From: Chrysomallon squamiferum | Taxonomy: Eukaryota > Mollusca > Gastropoda > Neomphalida > Peltospiridae | Direction of reading: 5' to 3' | DNA length: 64,000 nucleotides | Assembly: GCA_012295275.1 (NCBI GenBank) | Contig: CM022669.1 | Location: forward strand, 16,872,672 to 16,936,671 | In this document: positions 16,728 through 41,502 of the stretch, piece after piece | How positions within the stretch are numbered: the stretch's first letter is position 1 | Layout of the letters: each line of letters begins with the position of its first letter | The notes under the pieces: model-generated | What the model saw: only the letters and a program-made list of their open reading frames with translations | Databases searched by the model: none | Told to the model about the DNA's origin: nothing | Program-made: the position numbers and the translations under genes

Positions 16728-17111
16728 TGATTCCTAAGAGAGTAACCATCAATTGATATTTAGTTGTTATTTTTCAGTCTAAAATTGTAGCTACGTTCCT
16801 TTCCTTTTCGTTAACTGTTTATGTAATGATGTTTTCTGTTCTTTCAGTTATAATTTTATTTGTTTTTGGCAGTATTTGGTAAAAGCACCCAGCTTATGAG
16901 AATACCTGAAAATTAAAAAATGTTCTTTCCATTCATCTTAAAATTACATCGTACATTGTACGGTACATTAAAATGTAGAAATAATTCATTCGCTTCTGCA
17001 CTGTTTTCTTTTTTTTTCTTTTCTTTTTCTTTTTTTTTTGATTATGTTTTCAAATTTGTCTATTTATAGTATAGCAAAAATAATTATCATTTGATCATTT
17101 TTATTTAATTT

Positions 17112-17142
<31 letters not shown>

Positions 17143-18110
17143 TTTTAAATCGCTAAAGAGCGCTCATTCAAAATTTAAAATGGCAATAACTGGTAAACAT
17201 CGATAGAAGTCGAAATAATTTTCATTTGCATAATTTATTCGGGAATAATACTTTCGAGGTTACCCTCGTAAGCTGAATCGTGACTGTCATAATGGATTTT
17301 ATTTTATTTCTTAGTTTTAATACCAGTAACGAACTTAGGCATGAATACTCATGTAAATTTACAGGCTGACTCCTATAAGGTCGAAACCAAGTGTACATTA
17401 TACGTCCATAATGCATTTTATAAATAAGGTCAAACCTCATTGTGTAACCTTTAAATTCTTAGATCTATTATAAATTATATTATTTAATTTGACATAAATG
17501 TATATTAGTTACTTTTCTCTAGACTGTTTCTTCGCATCATCAAATGTTGTACACTTTGAAAATCATGAAAAAAAAAAAAATATTTGCATTTATTAATTCT
17601 ACTGACGATTATTTAACTGAATGTTTTATTTTTATGTCTGTTTCTCCCGTCTATCTTTTCAATCTGTCTATCTGAATGTCTATCTATTCATCTGCTTATC
17701 TATCTGTCTGTCTGTCTATCTTTCTATCTATCTATATGCCTGTTTAACGTATCTACGTACCTACCTACCTATCTAGCTATTTATTCATTAGTTTTCTCTG
17801 TGTGTGTCTGTGTGTTTGCCTACCAATACACCGATGTCTGTTTGATTTCTCTCTTTCTCCTGTTTAATTATTTGTCAGTCTTTCTCGTCCTATCATCTAT
17901 GTGTCTGTTTATCTATCTAAATCTAATCAATTCATTTACATGTTCGTGTAAACAGTAGACTGCTGAATTATTTCTACTTCATATTATAAACGGTCACGCA
18001 ATTATACTCAAAAAAACCCAGACCATAATTACTTTATTTAGAAATAGTAGCTGCTTAGAATAATTCGTCTTTGTTTTCTAATTAATTAATTTAGAGATAT
18101 GTACGTATTT

Positions 18111-18152
<42 letters not shown>

Positions 18153-18775
18153 ATCATTTTAAAATTATTTATTTTGTATTATTATAAAGATAAACAGTAA
18201 ATTATTTTGTGTGCATAACAATTAATTTTGTATTAAAATATTTAGTTTGTCGGCTATATATATTTTTTTCTCTAAATATGTGTCTGTGTGTGTGTGTGTT
18301 TGTGTAAGAGATAGACGGAGATAGAGAGCTCCAAAACAAAAACTATTACGTAATGTACCTCATGCAAATAGGCAGGTACAGTAACGAAAATAACACCCGG
18401 TGCCTTCTGGCATCTGAATATGGAGCTTGGACTGTTTTGGATTTATACTGATTATGTAAATAGTTATCCATAGTGCAATTTTTTTTTTTTTTTTTTTCCT
18501 TTTTGCATTTTAATTATAAAATGTACTTTTTGTAAGTTTCTTTATCGATTTTGGAACATTTTGCATCAATACATTGAAGAACCATGGAAATAAAGATTAA
18601 ATCCTTTCTCGTTTCATGTCGTTTATTTATTTATTTATTCAAATACTTTTTTTGTTTGTCATTCATTAAATACTACTGCTACTACTGTTTTTACTGTTAT
18701 CAAAATATCCAATCTTTTTATTATATGTGTGTGTGTATTTTTGATTCATTTCATTTTTATTTTATTATTATTTTA

Positions 18776-18806
<31 letters not shown>

Positions 18807-19291
18807 TTTAACTTCCCTTTCTTTACTACTTTCCTAAAATTTTATCTGCTGGTTGCGTCTGTTTTCACGTAGTGTTCACGTGTCCGCCAACATCGTGCTC
18901 TTTAGCAGACGTCAAAACATTCATTATGGCGGCAGGAAGCGTCAACAAACGAACATTCCAGATTCTTGCAGTTTTCTGTGTTAAATCACGACTGAAGGAT
19001 TTGAAAACGTTTAGCTGATACAAAACTGTCGCATTATATCTGCAGTGTGACCTTTTAATAAAGTGGAAGAAAAAAAACTCTCGTGACAAGGACTTGTTAA
19101 AAGATACTTTTGGAGACAAGCGGATTTGGAGAGAAAGTCTGATTTTTAATCCGTTCATGTTGTAGGAAACAGAAGGCGGAAACCGAAATGGTGCGGGGGA
19201 AAAAAAAAAAAAAAAAATACGATTGATGACGAACTGAATATTAAACGTGTAATTTCTTTACTTGTTTCTTTTTTTTATAATTTTATTTTTA

Positions 19292-19325
<34 letters not shown>

Positions 19326-20543
19326 TTTTTTTTTTTGATGTTTGTTATTTGTTTAAATATTTTTTCCTTTTCTTTTTAATGTTGGTTTAAATTTTTTTTT
19401 TCCCAATGTACAAGAAATTATTGTAAAACTAAAATTTTATTAAAAAGAATAGAAATAAATAAAATAAAATAAAATAAAATATATTTAATATTTATTTACC
19501 TCTTGCAAATAATATGGCAGTCGTTTTTAAGCTGTTAATATATTACTATAATTAATTCACGCTTTTAAATGCACATTTTTGTTCAACTGAAATATTTCAT
19601 TCTTACTGACAAGAATAGAACAGGATGACAAACACTGAGGCATATTTGTCTTGATGATTTCCTAGTGTGATTTAAAGAATGTGACAAATGAGATATTTGC
19701 ATATTAGTGTTAAATGCATCTGAGCCGTGTTATTTCGACTTAGTGAAGTTTTATCCCTAAAACAACAACAACAAAAAAAGATCTGAAATTAAAAAAAGAA
19801 ATAAGAAAAGAAAAAAAAAAAAAAGAAAGAAAGACAGAGAAAAAAAAAAACGAGGATTAAAAACAACGAAAAAACAACAACAGAGACCTTAAAATAAAAG
19901 ATGCGAAAAATAAAATATAAATGTTACATTCAAACTAGTCACGTCTTGTGGAATAGTGTTGTTAACGTTAAAATTTTTAAAATAGAAGTTAAAACCTTAG
20001 GTAAACACAAAACTGAAAAAGTCACCGATAATAACAATGTCACGTGCTACGAATTTGTGGCAATTATAGCCATATTCAAATGTGCATTACTATTGAAATA
20101 TCTTGTAATATTAGATTTTTTTACTAGTTGCATTCATACATTAATATTAACTGAAACCAGGCATGTACGTACTAGTCATTTCAAATATTATTTAGTCAGA
20201 GATTTTTTTTTTTTCTTCTTTAATGCAAGTAACAAACGAACTTATATAAATATCACCTTTGAATAATGTTTTGAATTAGAGTTTAAATATTGCCGACTAA
20301 GCTCGGTAGTTCTGAAAATAATTCGAATGAAAAATTCTTTTTATTATTAGGCAACTTAAGATAACGAATTATTCTTGATCTAGCGTATTAAAACAATTTC
20401 ATCGCTAAATTTCATTTAAAAATTAGCATTTTTCTAAATCGTCATTCACCAATTTTGAAGTTAAATGGGTCTGAAAAAAAAGTGAAAGTTAGTAACTGAA
20501 ACAAATCTTTATTCTTATTTGAAACAAACGTGAAAATAATTCT
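16728..20543. other. Intergenic region with simple repeats, no confident gene
   Basis: Contains (TTTA)n at about 17107-17145, degenerate CTAT/CTGT repeats at 17640-17930, poly-T at 18113-18151 and 18479-18497, and TTA/TTTA runs at 18760-18810 and 19300-19335. A small island of higher GC at 18850-19160 holds a short reading frame (18926-19018) of 30 residues beginning MAAGSVNKRTFQ, with no family match that I know. The last kilobase is homologous to the 3' flank of array copy D (34.3-34.8 kb). Confidence 0.6.
20508..20513 (-). terminator. Candidate polyadenylation signal of Hint gene copy A
   Basis: AATAAA on the minus strand, 31-36 nt after the copy A stop codon. It occupies the position of the AATAAA that follows copies G and H. 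Confidence 0.5.
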
Positions 20544-25705
<5,162 letters not shown>

Positions 25706-25890
25706 TTCGTCTGTAGCTTCGTCAAAAACAAACTGTTGTTCATACAACTGAAGAGGTGCAATAATTACAAAAATAATAATTTACCAGATGAAAATAAAAA
25801 CATCTGTGGATGATAGAGGTGGAAACACGAAATAAATGTCAAATTTAGATCAGAATCAGAGTGAAACAGAGGTGGAGAAAGATCAATACA

Positions 25891-25944
<54 letters not shown>

Positions 25945-26000
25945 CATAATAATAACCATAATACTACTACTACTAATAATAATAATAATAATAACAATAA
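25891..26000. repeat. (AAT)n microsatellite between copies A and B
   Basis: AAT trinucleotide run with short CAT/ACT interruptions in the gap between the copy A first exon and the 3' end of copy B. Nothing else is recognisable in 25706-26334 apart from a candidate AATAAA on the minus strand at 26195-26200. Confidence 0.85.
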
Positions 26001-26334
26001 TAAAAAAAACATTAACAAAATTAAAGAAACCTCAAAAATAATGATTTAAAAAAAAAAAAAAAAAAACATAGAAGAAGAAAAGAATTAGAAACAAATAAAT
26101 ACAAATTTCTAGTTTAAAAAAAATATTATTTTTTTTCAAAAAACCTATGTACTGGTTCAACAATTCTTGTCCAGTGTACTGATTTATAGACATCTTTATT
26201 TTGCTCGTTAGACAAGCTAGTAAATATTATCGAACTAATCTTATGGAGAAAATAATTTTCTAATCATATACATCGCCTGTCATCCAGAAAGAAAAACAAA
26301 AGACAATGCCAGTAATAAACATTTACTGCTCGAT

Positions 26335-29384
<3,050 letters not shown>

Positions 29385-30536
29385 TTTATCTACGATTTCT
29401 TTACCAATAACTTTGTTACGTATTGTATAAATAAAGACTTTTTCAACAAAACGTACTGTCATTTTCGTGTACAGTTTCTAAGGTTAAAATTATATTAATC
29501 GATAAAATAATATTTATAAATAATACAAATAACACAAAATATAATAGTAATTGTTAAAGCAAAAACTGAAAAATGTTTATTACAATAAATATAGAACAGT
29601 GTATATAATTCATAATAATTTTCATCTGTTACCTTATTTACATACAACAAACCTTTTTTTATTATTTTTTTATTTTATATTCAATTAAATTAATATTTTT
29701 ATTTATTTTTTTAGATATTTATTATATCAGAATATGTCACGGGATTTTTATGAATACAGTTTCGAAAAAAAAAAAAATGCATTCATATTTGTTATGCATT
29801 CATATTTCTTTGCGAAAAAAAGAAATACTATTAGAATGTTACTATTATCAGATATGTCTACATCATATCATTTTATATTTTGTATTGTTTAGTTGCATGG
29901 GGTTTTATTGAAGTTTTCTTTTACATTCTGTTACATACCCTATATATAGTTTTGTTATTGCTATTGTTAGCTACTATAGCAGCACACTGCATCAAGAAAT
30001 GCACCAATAATTTAAGCGCAAAAAAAATGTTGTATCTTCTGATTTGGAAACAAGAGAATAAATAACCAAATAAAATTCGGAATATTTATTGAACTTCTTT
30101 AAACTTAATAATTATTAGTGTACACGTATAATCCGCCATCACCCTTCAAGGTGTTCTTAACAAATGGTAATGTTGTAAATAAGATTCATTTGTAGACGTA
30201 CTATAACTGAAATGTACGTATCATGTGCATGATGATATCGTCGCAGTGTCTAAACACCTTAAGAATGGTTTGATGCCGTCATAAGTGTCAGTACGCATGT
30301 AAGTTTAATTTTTTGGAATGCTGTTTTCAGAAATTAACATATTTCTGACTTAATACGCATCGTTTTTAGGATATGTTTTGTTTTCTTCTAAAAAGCACTT
30401 TGCAATGTTTTATTTTAATCATAAGTATTTTTTTTTGTGTGTGTGTTTAAATTCAAATTCAGTTGCTGTAACTCTATTGTAAACATAAATTCTATTAGCG
30501 TAATCTAATGTTGTATATTGTGTAATAGTTGTACTT

Positions 30537-30638
<102 letters not shown>

Positions 30639-31534
30639 GTTACTTATCTTTCTTTCTCTGTACACTGTTGTTCCTATTGTTGTGTTGTTTCTTTTCTGAG
30701 GACATCTAGTCAGGAACATTTCGAGAGTAAAGAAGAAATCCAGAAGACAATTCAGTTCTGATACGAATACCAAAACGCGATCTCAAAATTAGGATTTCTT
30801 AATATCCATTTAACAGATGATTAGATTCAATGGATTCAATATTTACATTAAAGAGATAATAATAAAAAATTAAAAATGCAGTAGATACAACAATATTTAG
30901 ACTTAATTATATTCTTATTTTTTATTTTGTTTTACGTTTCGTTTATCATTTTTTTAATAGTCGTATCTACAGTACCTTCATCATAATAAATAATAACAAT
31001 AAAGATGATGAGAATAATATTAATAATGATGCTATTAACAGTCAAGGTGCTTTTTATGAGTTTCAAATATTTTGTCTAAATTTACTTTATAGCATTTAAA
31101 TTATGTATATGATATAGATTAGATCTTCATCTGTGACTAGCACATGTTAATAGATCAGATCTCGCATGATAAGGTATCCGTTATTTGCATTATGCATCAG
31201 ATAAAATTGTATGAAACTTTGAATGGGTACTGAAGAAATTATAGACAAAATTCTTTTTTTTTGTTATTTACCTGGAGCTGTGTTGTTATTCAGTATATGA
31301 TTTAGACGTAGTAGTGGTAGACGTGTAACCGTTAAACAGAAACAGATCCTGAACACAGTTGTTTACTATTGTGGTAGTAAATTCTTTAGATGAAACCGTG
31401 AAATGACATAAAATTTAAAACGATATGTAATATATCGCTGATAATGGAAATGTTCTTTTCCACTGATAACAATCAATATCGATATATATATATATATTAT
31501 ATGTAAATAGAAATATATTACTTACTTACTTAAG

Positions 31535-31537
<3 letters not shown>

Positions 31538-31614
<77 letters not shown>
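31538..31614. repeat. (GA)n microsatellite beside orphan Hint exon C
   Basis: About 38 GA units ending 124 bp before the orphan exon of copy C. Confidence 0.95.
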
Positions 31615-31619
<5 letters not shown>

Positions 31620-31737
31620 CAATGTTTATATGTGTGTTTATTATATATGAGTGCGGTATATATCTATGGTATAATATGAATGTGTCATATATGTCGATAT
31701 ATGTATATCATTCAATTTTATTTCAGTTTATTTATAA

Positions 31738-31883
31738 AACTGAAAACGTTTCTGAAGTGTCAACCAAATATGAACGTGACTCATCAAACACTAACAACAG
31801 AATTTGGAAACAGTGTGTCTATGTCGACTGATCATTTTATCTTTGTCTCCAAAAATAACAACTCAGCTGACATGGTAGCTTGA
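31738..31883 (+). pseudogene. Array copy C: orphan second Hint exon, plus strand, degraded
   Basis: Seen: 146 bp strongly similar to the second Hint exon of the other copies (frame reads LKTFLKCQPNMNVTHQ through SMSTDHFIFVSK). Its 5' part is lost: the acceptor-proximal sequence coding VQNGRRLFM is replaced by TTTATTTAT. The donor is also destroyed (GCTAG/GTAAG has become GCTTGATAAG). No other Hint exon lies nearby on this strand. It is inverted relative to copies A-F. I read it as a non-functional relic of an inverted or truncated duplication. Confidence 0.8.
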
Positions 31884-34784
<2,901 letters not shown>

Positions 34785-37700
34785 TCAAAGTGAAAACATC
34801 TTTCCGAACAGCAAAGTTCCTAGGTTGTCAAGGTTAGAGACGACTGGACTGTAACCATCTTGTTGCCATGGTTCCAGCAGCCATGGAAACCACAGGAAAG
34901 GTGTCACGAAGAAGTGGTCGATGTCGTGCTGAACAGCCGAGTGACTTGAGCTAAATATTCCATCCACAACGAGAGTTCCCGAATCTGTCACTGGTACGTA
35001 CAGACCTGTACGAAGTTCAAAATACAAAGAAAACAAATAATTAACAGTGATTTTGGTTATATTTTGAAACACTATTAACTAGGAGAAAAACAAAACAAAT
35101 TATGTTTACAAATTTTCATCGCGCAGCCATTAAAAAAGACCCAACAATATTAATAATATGTGAAAGAAAGATGACACATACCAGACCATATATCCCATTT
35201 CGAAAAAGTCCCCGAAATTAACAGAAAAAGGACTCCAGAGTTTAAATACAGTTTGGTTATTTTGTATTTAAAGTATAATTGCATTAAATGTTGGTCCAGA
35301 AAACCGGGTAATGAGAAACCTGGTCATCTCTGACACCCATGTTTTTTACGGATAAACGTTCTGGTATCTGTATTCTAAACAAAACAAGATCCAGAACGTT
35401 TTGATATCATTTTCAATAGCTTTTCTTTCTTTTCGTTTTTATTTTTATTTTTATTTTTTTCAAAACAAAACTTAAAACAAATTAAAAAAAAAAATTGATT
35501 TGCTTTGTCTAATCGAAAATCAATATTTTGTTAAGCTGATGTTTATATATTAAAATATATTCTATGTTCTCAGATAAATTTTATCGTAATAATTATTGTT
35601 TCCTTTTTACCTTGTTTTAAAGAAAATGAAATTTGCACGACACGTTCTGGACAAAGACCATCTGGACACGAGTTTGTAGAGAAAATGTAATCACCTGGTT
35701 CCACTGATCTGGCAGATCTGGTTTACAAACAAACAAAACAAAAAATTAAAAGGAGAAATTACGAAAAATTAATAATATATTTAATAAACATTTCTTCTTG
35801 TTTTTATTTCTGTTGGAGAGAAGAAAAATTATTCAAAAAAATTATAATAATAATGGCAAAATTTAAAATAAAAATGTATTATTATTTTTCTCATTGACTT
35901 TACTTTTGGATACAAACTGTATGGAGTTAACTACTGGTGTAGCGTGTGTGATTTGTTTATTCACTCTTGTCACCCTGTGCCTGCGGCCATGCCGGGTCGG
36001 GCCGGTAGTTAACACTGCGCATGTCTGGCGCGAACCTTGTCAGTACCGTAGTTCTTGTAATTAATGCACGTCACACAAACAGCTTCTTATTTTATTGCTT
36101 TTTAATCGATATACGACAAAACAAACAAGTGAACGACACTAAGACAGTAATTCCTAACCTCTGTGGTTTCATAAATGAAGTTTTCCAGCTATTTCCTTGT
36201 CTTTTGTGTTATTAATATTAATTTTAAAATAACATAATTTCCTTTTCCTGTCTACTTTAATATTAATTATTACATAATATATTTGACGTTTCTGTTATGT
36301 TCACAACTGGTAATAACAGACATCATCGCAGTCAAATACGATAGATATTATGATGTGTTCTTCTCCATGAAGAGTGTATGTTTGTACATTTTACCACAAT
36401 TTCCTTCTGTGTACAGAATCATTAAGTATAATATCATATATTTTACATGTTTAGACTTGTTGTTAAGACAGACTTCTTTTTGCTTTTACCGTTACTGTTG
36501 AAATAAAATTAATAGATAATTTTGAACATAAATAAAAAACTGTGTTTGTTCATACCTAGCTACCATGTCAGCTGAGTTGTTATTCTTGGACACAAAGATA
36601 AAATGGTCAGTCGACATAGACACACTGTTTCCAAATTCTGTTGTTAGTGTTTGATGAGTCACGTTCATATTTGGTAGACGCTTCAGAAACGTTTTCACTT
36701 TCATGAATACACGTCGACCGTTTTGGACTGAAATAAAACGTGAGCATGACTTTCTGATGTTGCTATCGTTACTAAATGAATCCGAATATGCGTCTTTTGT
36801 TTAAAAACGGATTAAGTCGACAACGTATTTTAACGATAAGGAAGCAAAAGAAATTTCCCACTTCGCTTTTGGGAAATCCTTCTAGTATTGTGGAGCCGCC
36901 TTATCTGCTGATTACACCAGTAGTAGTACGAAACTTTGACTCAGTTCCAACTGGTATCTATAGCGGGGATTTCAAATTCACAATCCGCCATTTTGCACAT
37001 TCGAACAGATTCTAAAACCCTAGACCTGCGGATGAGGGAGATCGACTGTATACAAAATATCTGCTTTAAGTCTGTGCATTATTCACGAAAAAATTTTTTT
37101 TTTTTTTTATTATTATTATTATTATGCGTAAAAAGTAAATAGTTATTAAAAATAAATTAATACTATATACAAACAATCTCCTTTAAATCTAAGTGTTATT
37201 TACCATTTAAAAAAAAAATGGCATTAATTAATAATAGGTCATAAAAATTAATAAATGAAAATATCGGTGTGCACTGTATAATATTTATAGTTTCAAGGTC
37301 GGGGTTCGTGCAGTGATACAACGGGAAAAAAAGTCAAGGAAATTAAAGTGAAAACACATCCTGCCATTATATAATAAAATTTACAATATTTCACAAATTC
37401 AAACTTTAAATGAACGTATCATGTATTCATTCATATTTACTAGTAATGCTCAAATGTATTAAAATACCAAACTACGTATATCGGACTTGCCTGTCTGTAC
37501 ATTGTCTCCCACTTTCAGATCCTTCATTTCAACCACCGATCCGCTGCCTCGAAGAAGTCTTGAATCGCCAGGAAAGCAGAATTTCTCCTTACCCTCTGCT
37601 TTCGGACATTGTTGGCAACATTCTGTAGAATCATAGGTCGTCTTGCAACCGCAGAACATTATTTGGCAGAATTCCATCGGCGAGGTCTTTTCAATTCCGT

Positions 37701-37946
37701 TGACGTAACATTTACATTTAGGCTTGAGTTAAAACAGAATTATCTCTGTTAATGAAGATTGATGTCCAGATAGGAAAATCGTTGTTAATGGTTTCTCTTT
37801 CTTCCGAGATTGATAAACATTACTAGCATTACTCTGAGTTTCTCACATCTAACTTACACATTTTACATTAATATTTTCTGTCTTTTTATATATTCTACAC
37901 ATTTCTTCTTCTTCTTCTTCTTCTACTTCTTTTTTCACATTGGTTT

Positions 37947-38015
<69 letters not shown>

Positions 38016-39302
38016 ATCTCTCATTCACTCTCTCTCTCTCTATTTATCTATTTATCTATCTATTCTATAGCTATATGCTATTGATGTGGATTTCTATTTT
38101 CCTCACTTTAAAATAGATAACAATTATGACATGTATGATTTGTTTTTAGTTTTATGAACGATGATGTATCGGCAACATTTAGATCAGTTTTTGTTTAATC
38201 ATCTTCTAAAAAGAATGCAGAAAAACACACCCATACATTCGTGTTTACCAGCATGGCTGTTGCTCAAATAAAGAACATACAAAAGTTATACCAATAACAC
38301 CAACAACAGCAACAATAATAGTAATAATAATAATAATAATCATAATAATAATTATAAAAGAAAATTTTATCTTCAACAAAATGCCATAATGATGTTACAT
38401 ATACTCACTATTACATATGGTTCCTTCTCCCCTGAATGAGAACCTAAAAGCAAGGTGTGTATCAGCATTTGTAATACATACAAGATAATTAATATCATAA
38501 AGTATTCTTCAGACTTACTGAACAAAGACAAAGGTTTCTAAATTCATATTATGCATATGCAATACTATACCAGAGCGCGCGTGTGTGTGGTCGTGCATGT
38601 GTAAATTTGTGTATTTATGCGTATGTGTGTAAAAGATGAAGAGAATGTATCTCCATACTTCTCCTTTTAGAACAGCTGCAGCCAGTGAGAAATAAAAATA
38701 CATTTTGTTTGTGGTTAGTTATTGGCAGATGACACACAATAACGTACGTCAGTAAATCATATCCATCAAAATAAACAATAGTAAAGACCAGTCACAGCTC
38801 TTTGTTTGTTTGTTTATTTATTTATTTATTTATTCATTCATTCATTCATTTACCTATCTGTAACATATTATATATACATTTTATGTATATATTACAAACA
38901 CACGCACACATACAATACATACATACATACATACATATACACATTTCAGTTTTGTACAACAATGATAGGACCGTAGATAAATGTTATTTTAATGACAACC
39001 CATACATAACAGCTTTGATCGTGTAGCAAAATCTGACAAATACAACAGTAGAGATTGGCAGAAGGGTGTCAAATCACACAAAATAGCAGTAAAATGAAAC
39101 CTCCCAACCACTCTGACTTTAATGAAATATGCATTTGAATTAAACGCTCATATTTCCAATTTTTGCAAGATCGGGAAAACAGTTTTCGATATAATTTATG
39201 GTAATTTTGACAGGACCGTCAACATTCAGATGACTGTGGCTTAGAACCAATTGGTCAATATTGTCGAAATGACTCTTCTTCTTCTTCTTCTTCTTATTTT
39301 TA

Positions 39303-39369
<67 letters not shown>

Positions 39370-41502
39370 TATTATTATTACTCTGGGTTTTTTCTAGATA
39401 TTAAAGAAAGTTGTAAATAATTATATTTGTCTGGGGAATGCGCTAAAATTAGATGACCATCCGAAATCCAGAATGAAGCTTGAACGGTTCTCTCCCAAAC
39501 GACAGACATCCCATATTGCAGACATGCTATTTGATAGACAAAACTCTTTGTTGTGTCATGTAATGTATACTGTAAGGCGCTGACTGCTTGAGCGGTACTG
39601 CTCCAGTCTACGGCTGTAGAGAAGCAGCAGTGTTAATCAGTTAGCTGACTGACTTTACCACAGTATTGTTTTATACTGCACCTGTTTAAAATACTTTCTT
39701 GTAGCTACTGATTTTATACAAGCAACAGCGAGAGCTTAATTGTAATCTGTTAAATGCAGTTAATAAATGTAAAGATTCAATGCTTTTTGCGATCCATGTT
39801 TTTTAGAGATTATCTCCATTCAACTCATTTCACTTCAGACAGACATTGATATGTTTTTATAGCAAAGATTATTTTGTATTTAACAACCATTATCTTGTAT
39901 TTATTTGCCCAAATACCTTTAAAAAAAAAAAATAGCTAGTAAGAGACTCTAATATAAATACAGTTTATAACAAAACACATTCTATAGGTGTTAGATATTG
40001 TTCTGCGAGAATTAATTAAATGTATTAAATGTGCATACTGCTTTAGTGCAGCCTATCTCAGTCAGTGACTATCAAATAGCTCATTGACTTTAGCACAGCA
40101 AATGTAAAGATGCTGTGTTTTATGAAGTCCGTGTTTTTTTTTAGATTAGTTCATGAGCTTCTCAACTGCAACATATGTAATCAATTCATTTCACTTCAGA
40201 TAGACATTATTTTTATACTCTAACGAGCAATATCTAGTATTTCACTGACCGTACAATGAAACCATAGCTAATTACAGATATAACATATAAAAGTTCACAT
40301 ACATTAACTACATTACCTACCAAAAACAGATTCAAATTTTATAGTCATGGCTGTTTCAGTCACAAAAAGGTACACCACAAATAACACTGGACGGATTTCT
40401 GTTTGCAAGGAATCGTACCAAAGTGAAAAGCGTTCACTGGAGATGTGTGACAAAAACGTGTATCGGAAAGTGCACCATTCCATCTGATTTGTGTGGAACC
40501 ATCATCTGACTACTGGACCCAGAACAAACAATAATCTGCTGGGATTTCATTCAGGAAGGAATGAGTCAGTTCAACTTCACCATCCCAATATATATATAGA
40601 TTTGTAGAACTGATAAAGGGAAAAGAAACCTCAGAACGTGCTAAACTGAGACAGATACAGTTTGGATCTGCCCCAGCACCAAGAAAGAGAATTTATAAAC
40701 AGTCAGAAAACAGACTCCTGAGACTGAAGGCACAGCTACCTCTTGTCCAGAAAACTTCCAATCTGTTCCTGAACGCTTTGGACCTTTTTTAAAATTGGGA
40801 TAAAAATGCGTCAAATGGACATGGTAAAATCTATAAATACCCTTAATTTTTTTAAATTGTGTGTAGTGTATTTCCTTGTATTTATTACAAGTATCATTTA
40901 AGGGAAACGGCAGATTGTTAGTAATTCGCTCAGCCGTGATTTGTCTTGTTTTAGTCCGTCTGCGTTATGGGACATCTCACTTTTGGAAGGTCGCCGAAAG
41001 AACCCGTACCAAATTTGAGGATAATAGATGGAAATGCTATGAAATGGCTCTATAGAAATAGAGATAATTAGAAATAACTGAATTACAAATGGGTGCTAAT
41101 CCTATAATAAAAAAAACAACAACCTGAAAACTTAACAATATATAATTAGTCGTTTACAGATACATACAACGCTTACAAAGTAAAACAATACATGCATATA
41201 CTCTTCAATGCTAATTATTAATTAACAGTCACTTTAGAAGATATAACAATACGTCAAGCTAAAGAGTATTTTTAATTAATCTACTTCAGATACAATTACT
41301 GAAAACAGTTTTCTCAAGATACTGTTGTCATATAAAGTATTTCTTTTGTAAAAAAAAAAGTTAAAATTTTAAGATCGTTAAAGTTTTTCTATTATCAGTA
41401 AATCTAGACACTGACTTACAAAACATTTAATACAAAATGATTAAATATTGAATTACCTGCAATTACCGTAATTAGTGACAGAAATAATTTAGTGAAGTAC
41501 AT
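34785..41502 (-). CDS. Array copy D: secreted cysteine-rich protein with Hedgehog-type Hint domain
   Basis: Seen: exons 38409-38431 (23 nt), 37491-37722, 36556-36727, 35611-35717 and 34785-35005, plus a first exon at 41457-41502 (MYFTKLFLSLITVIA) whose phase-1 donor fits; 266 residues. The nearer candidate first exon at 38659-38703 is out of phase (see its entry). The cysteine-rich part has CKCYVNG, EFCQIMFCGCK and ECCQQCP; Hint starts CFPGDS. The third exon ends at a GC donor with a full consensus (ACAG before GCAAGT). The Hint middle and C-terminal parts follow the family, and Lys again replaces the Hedgehog general-base Asp. Copy A is its closest relative, with homologous 3' flanks. D lacks the AATAAA that A has at the matching position. 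The link to the 41457 exon over a 3 kb intron is inferred. Confidence 0.72.
37951..38011. repeat. (CT)n microsatellite in intron 2 of copy D
   Basis: About 30 CT units, in the same intron as the CT tracts of copies A and B. Confidence 0.93.
38659..38703 (-). pseudogene. Degenerate alternative signal-peptide exon of copy D
   Basis: Reads MYFYFSLAAAVLKGE and ends at GAA/GTATGG. A homologous relic at 56441-56486 has GAAG/GTATGG, so D appears to have lost one G at the junction. That leaves a 45-nt exon (phase 0) that cannot join the phase-1 second exon in frame. I read it as a broken first exon, replaced by the one at 41457-41502. Confidence 0.5.
39304..39370. repeat. (TTA)n microsatellite
   Basis: ATT/TTA run after a short CTT repeat, inside the long first intron modelled for copy D. 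Confidence 0.93.
40384..40800 (+). mobile_element. FLYWCH-type (MULE-like) repeat remnant
   Basis: The frame from 40384 reads TLDGFLFARNRTKVKSVHWR followed by CVTKTCIGKC, which fits the FLYWCH zinc-finger pattern (aromatic, WrC, later Cys). It stops at an in-frame TGA. Further on (about 40640-40780) another frame reads AKLRQIQFGSAPAPRKRIYK. About 120 bp of this unit recurs at 49040-49164, so it is a dispersed repeat. FLYWCH fingers occur in Mutator-like transposases; assigning this unit there is inference. It lies inside the modelled copy D first intron and is degenerate. Confidence 0.45.

Noticed and set aside
38281-38345. CRISPR-like or satellite repeat appearance of short ordered runs
   Set aside because: These are CAA/AAT microsatellites in a eukaryotic intron, without spaced direct repeats. 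No CRISPR array or bacterial operon exists in the window.
39560-39660. tRNA-like or SINE head (GGCGCTGACTGCTTGAGCGGTA)
   Set aside because: I could not fold a cloverleaf with consistent arms or find A and B boxes at the right spacing.
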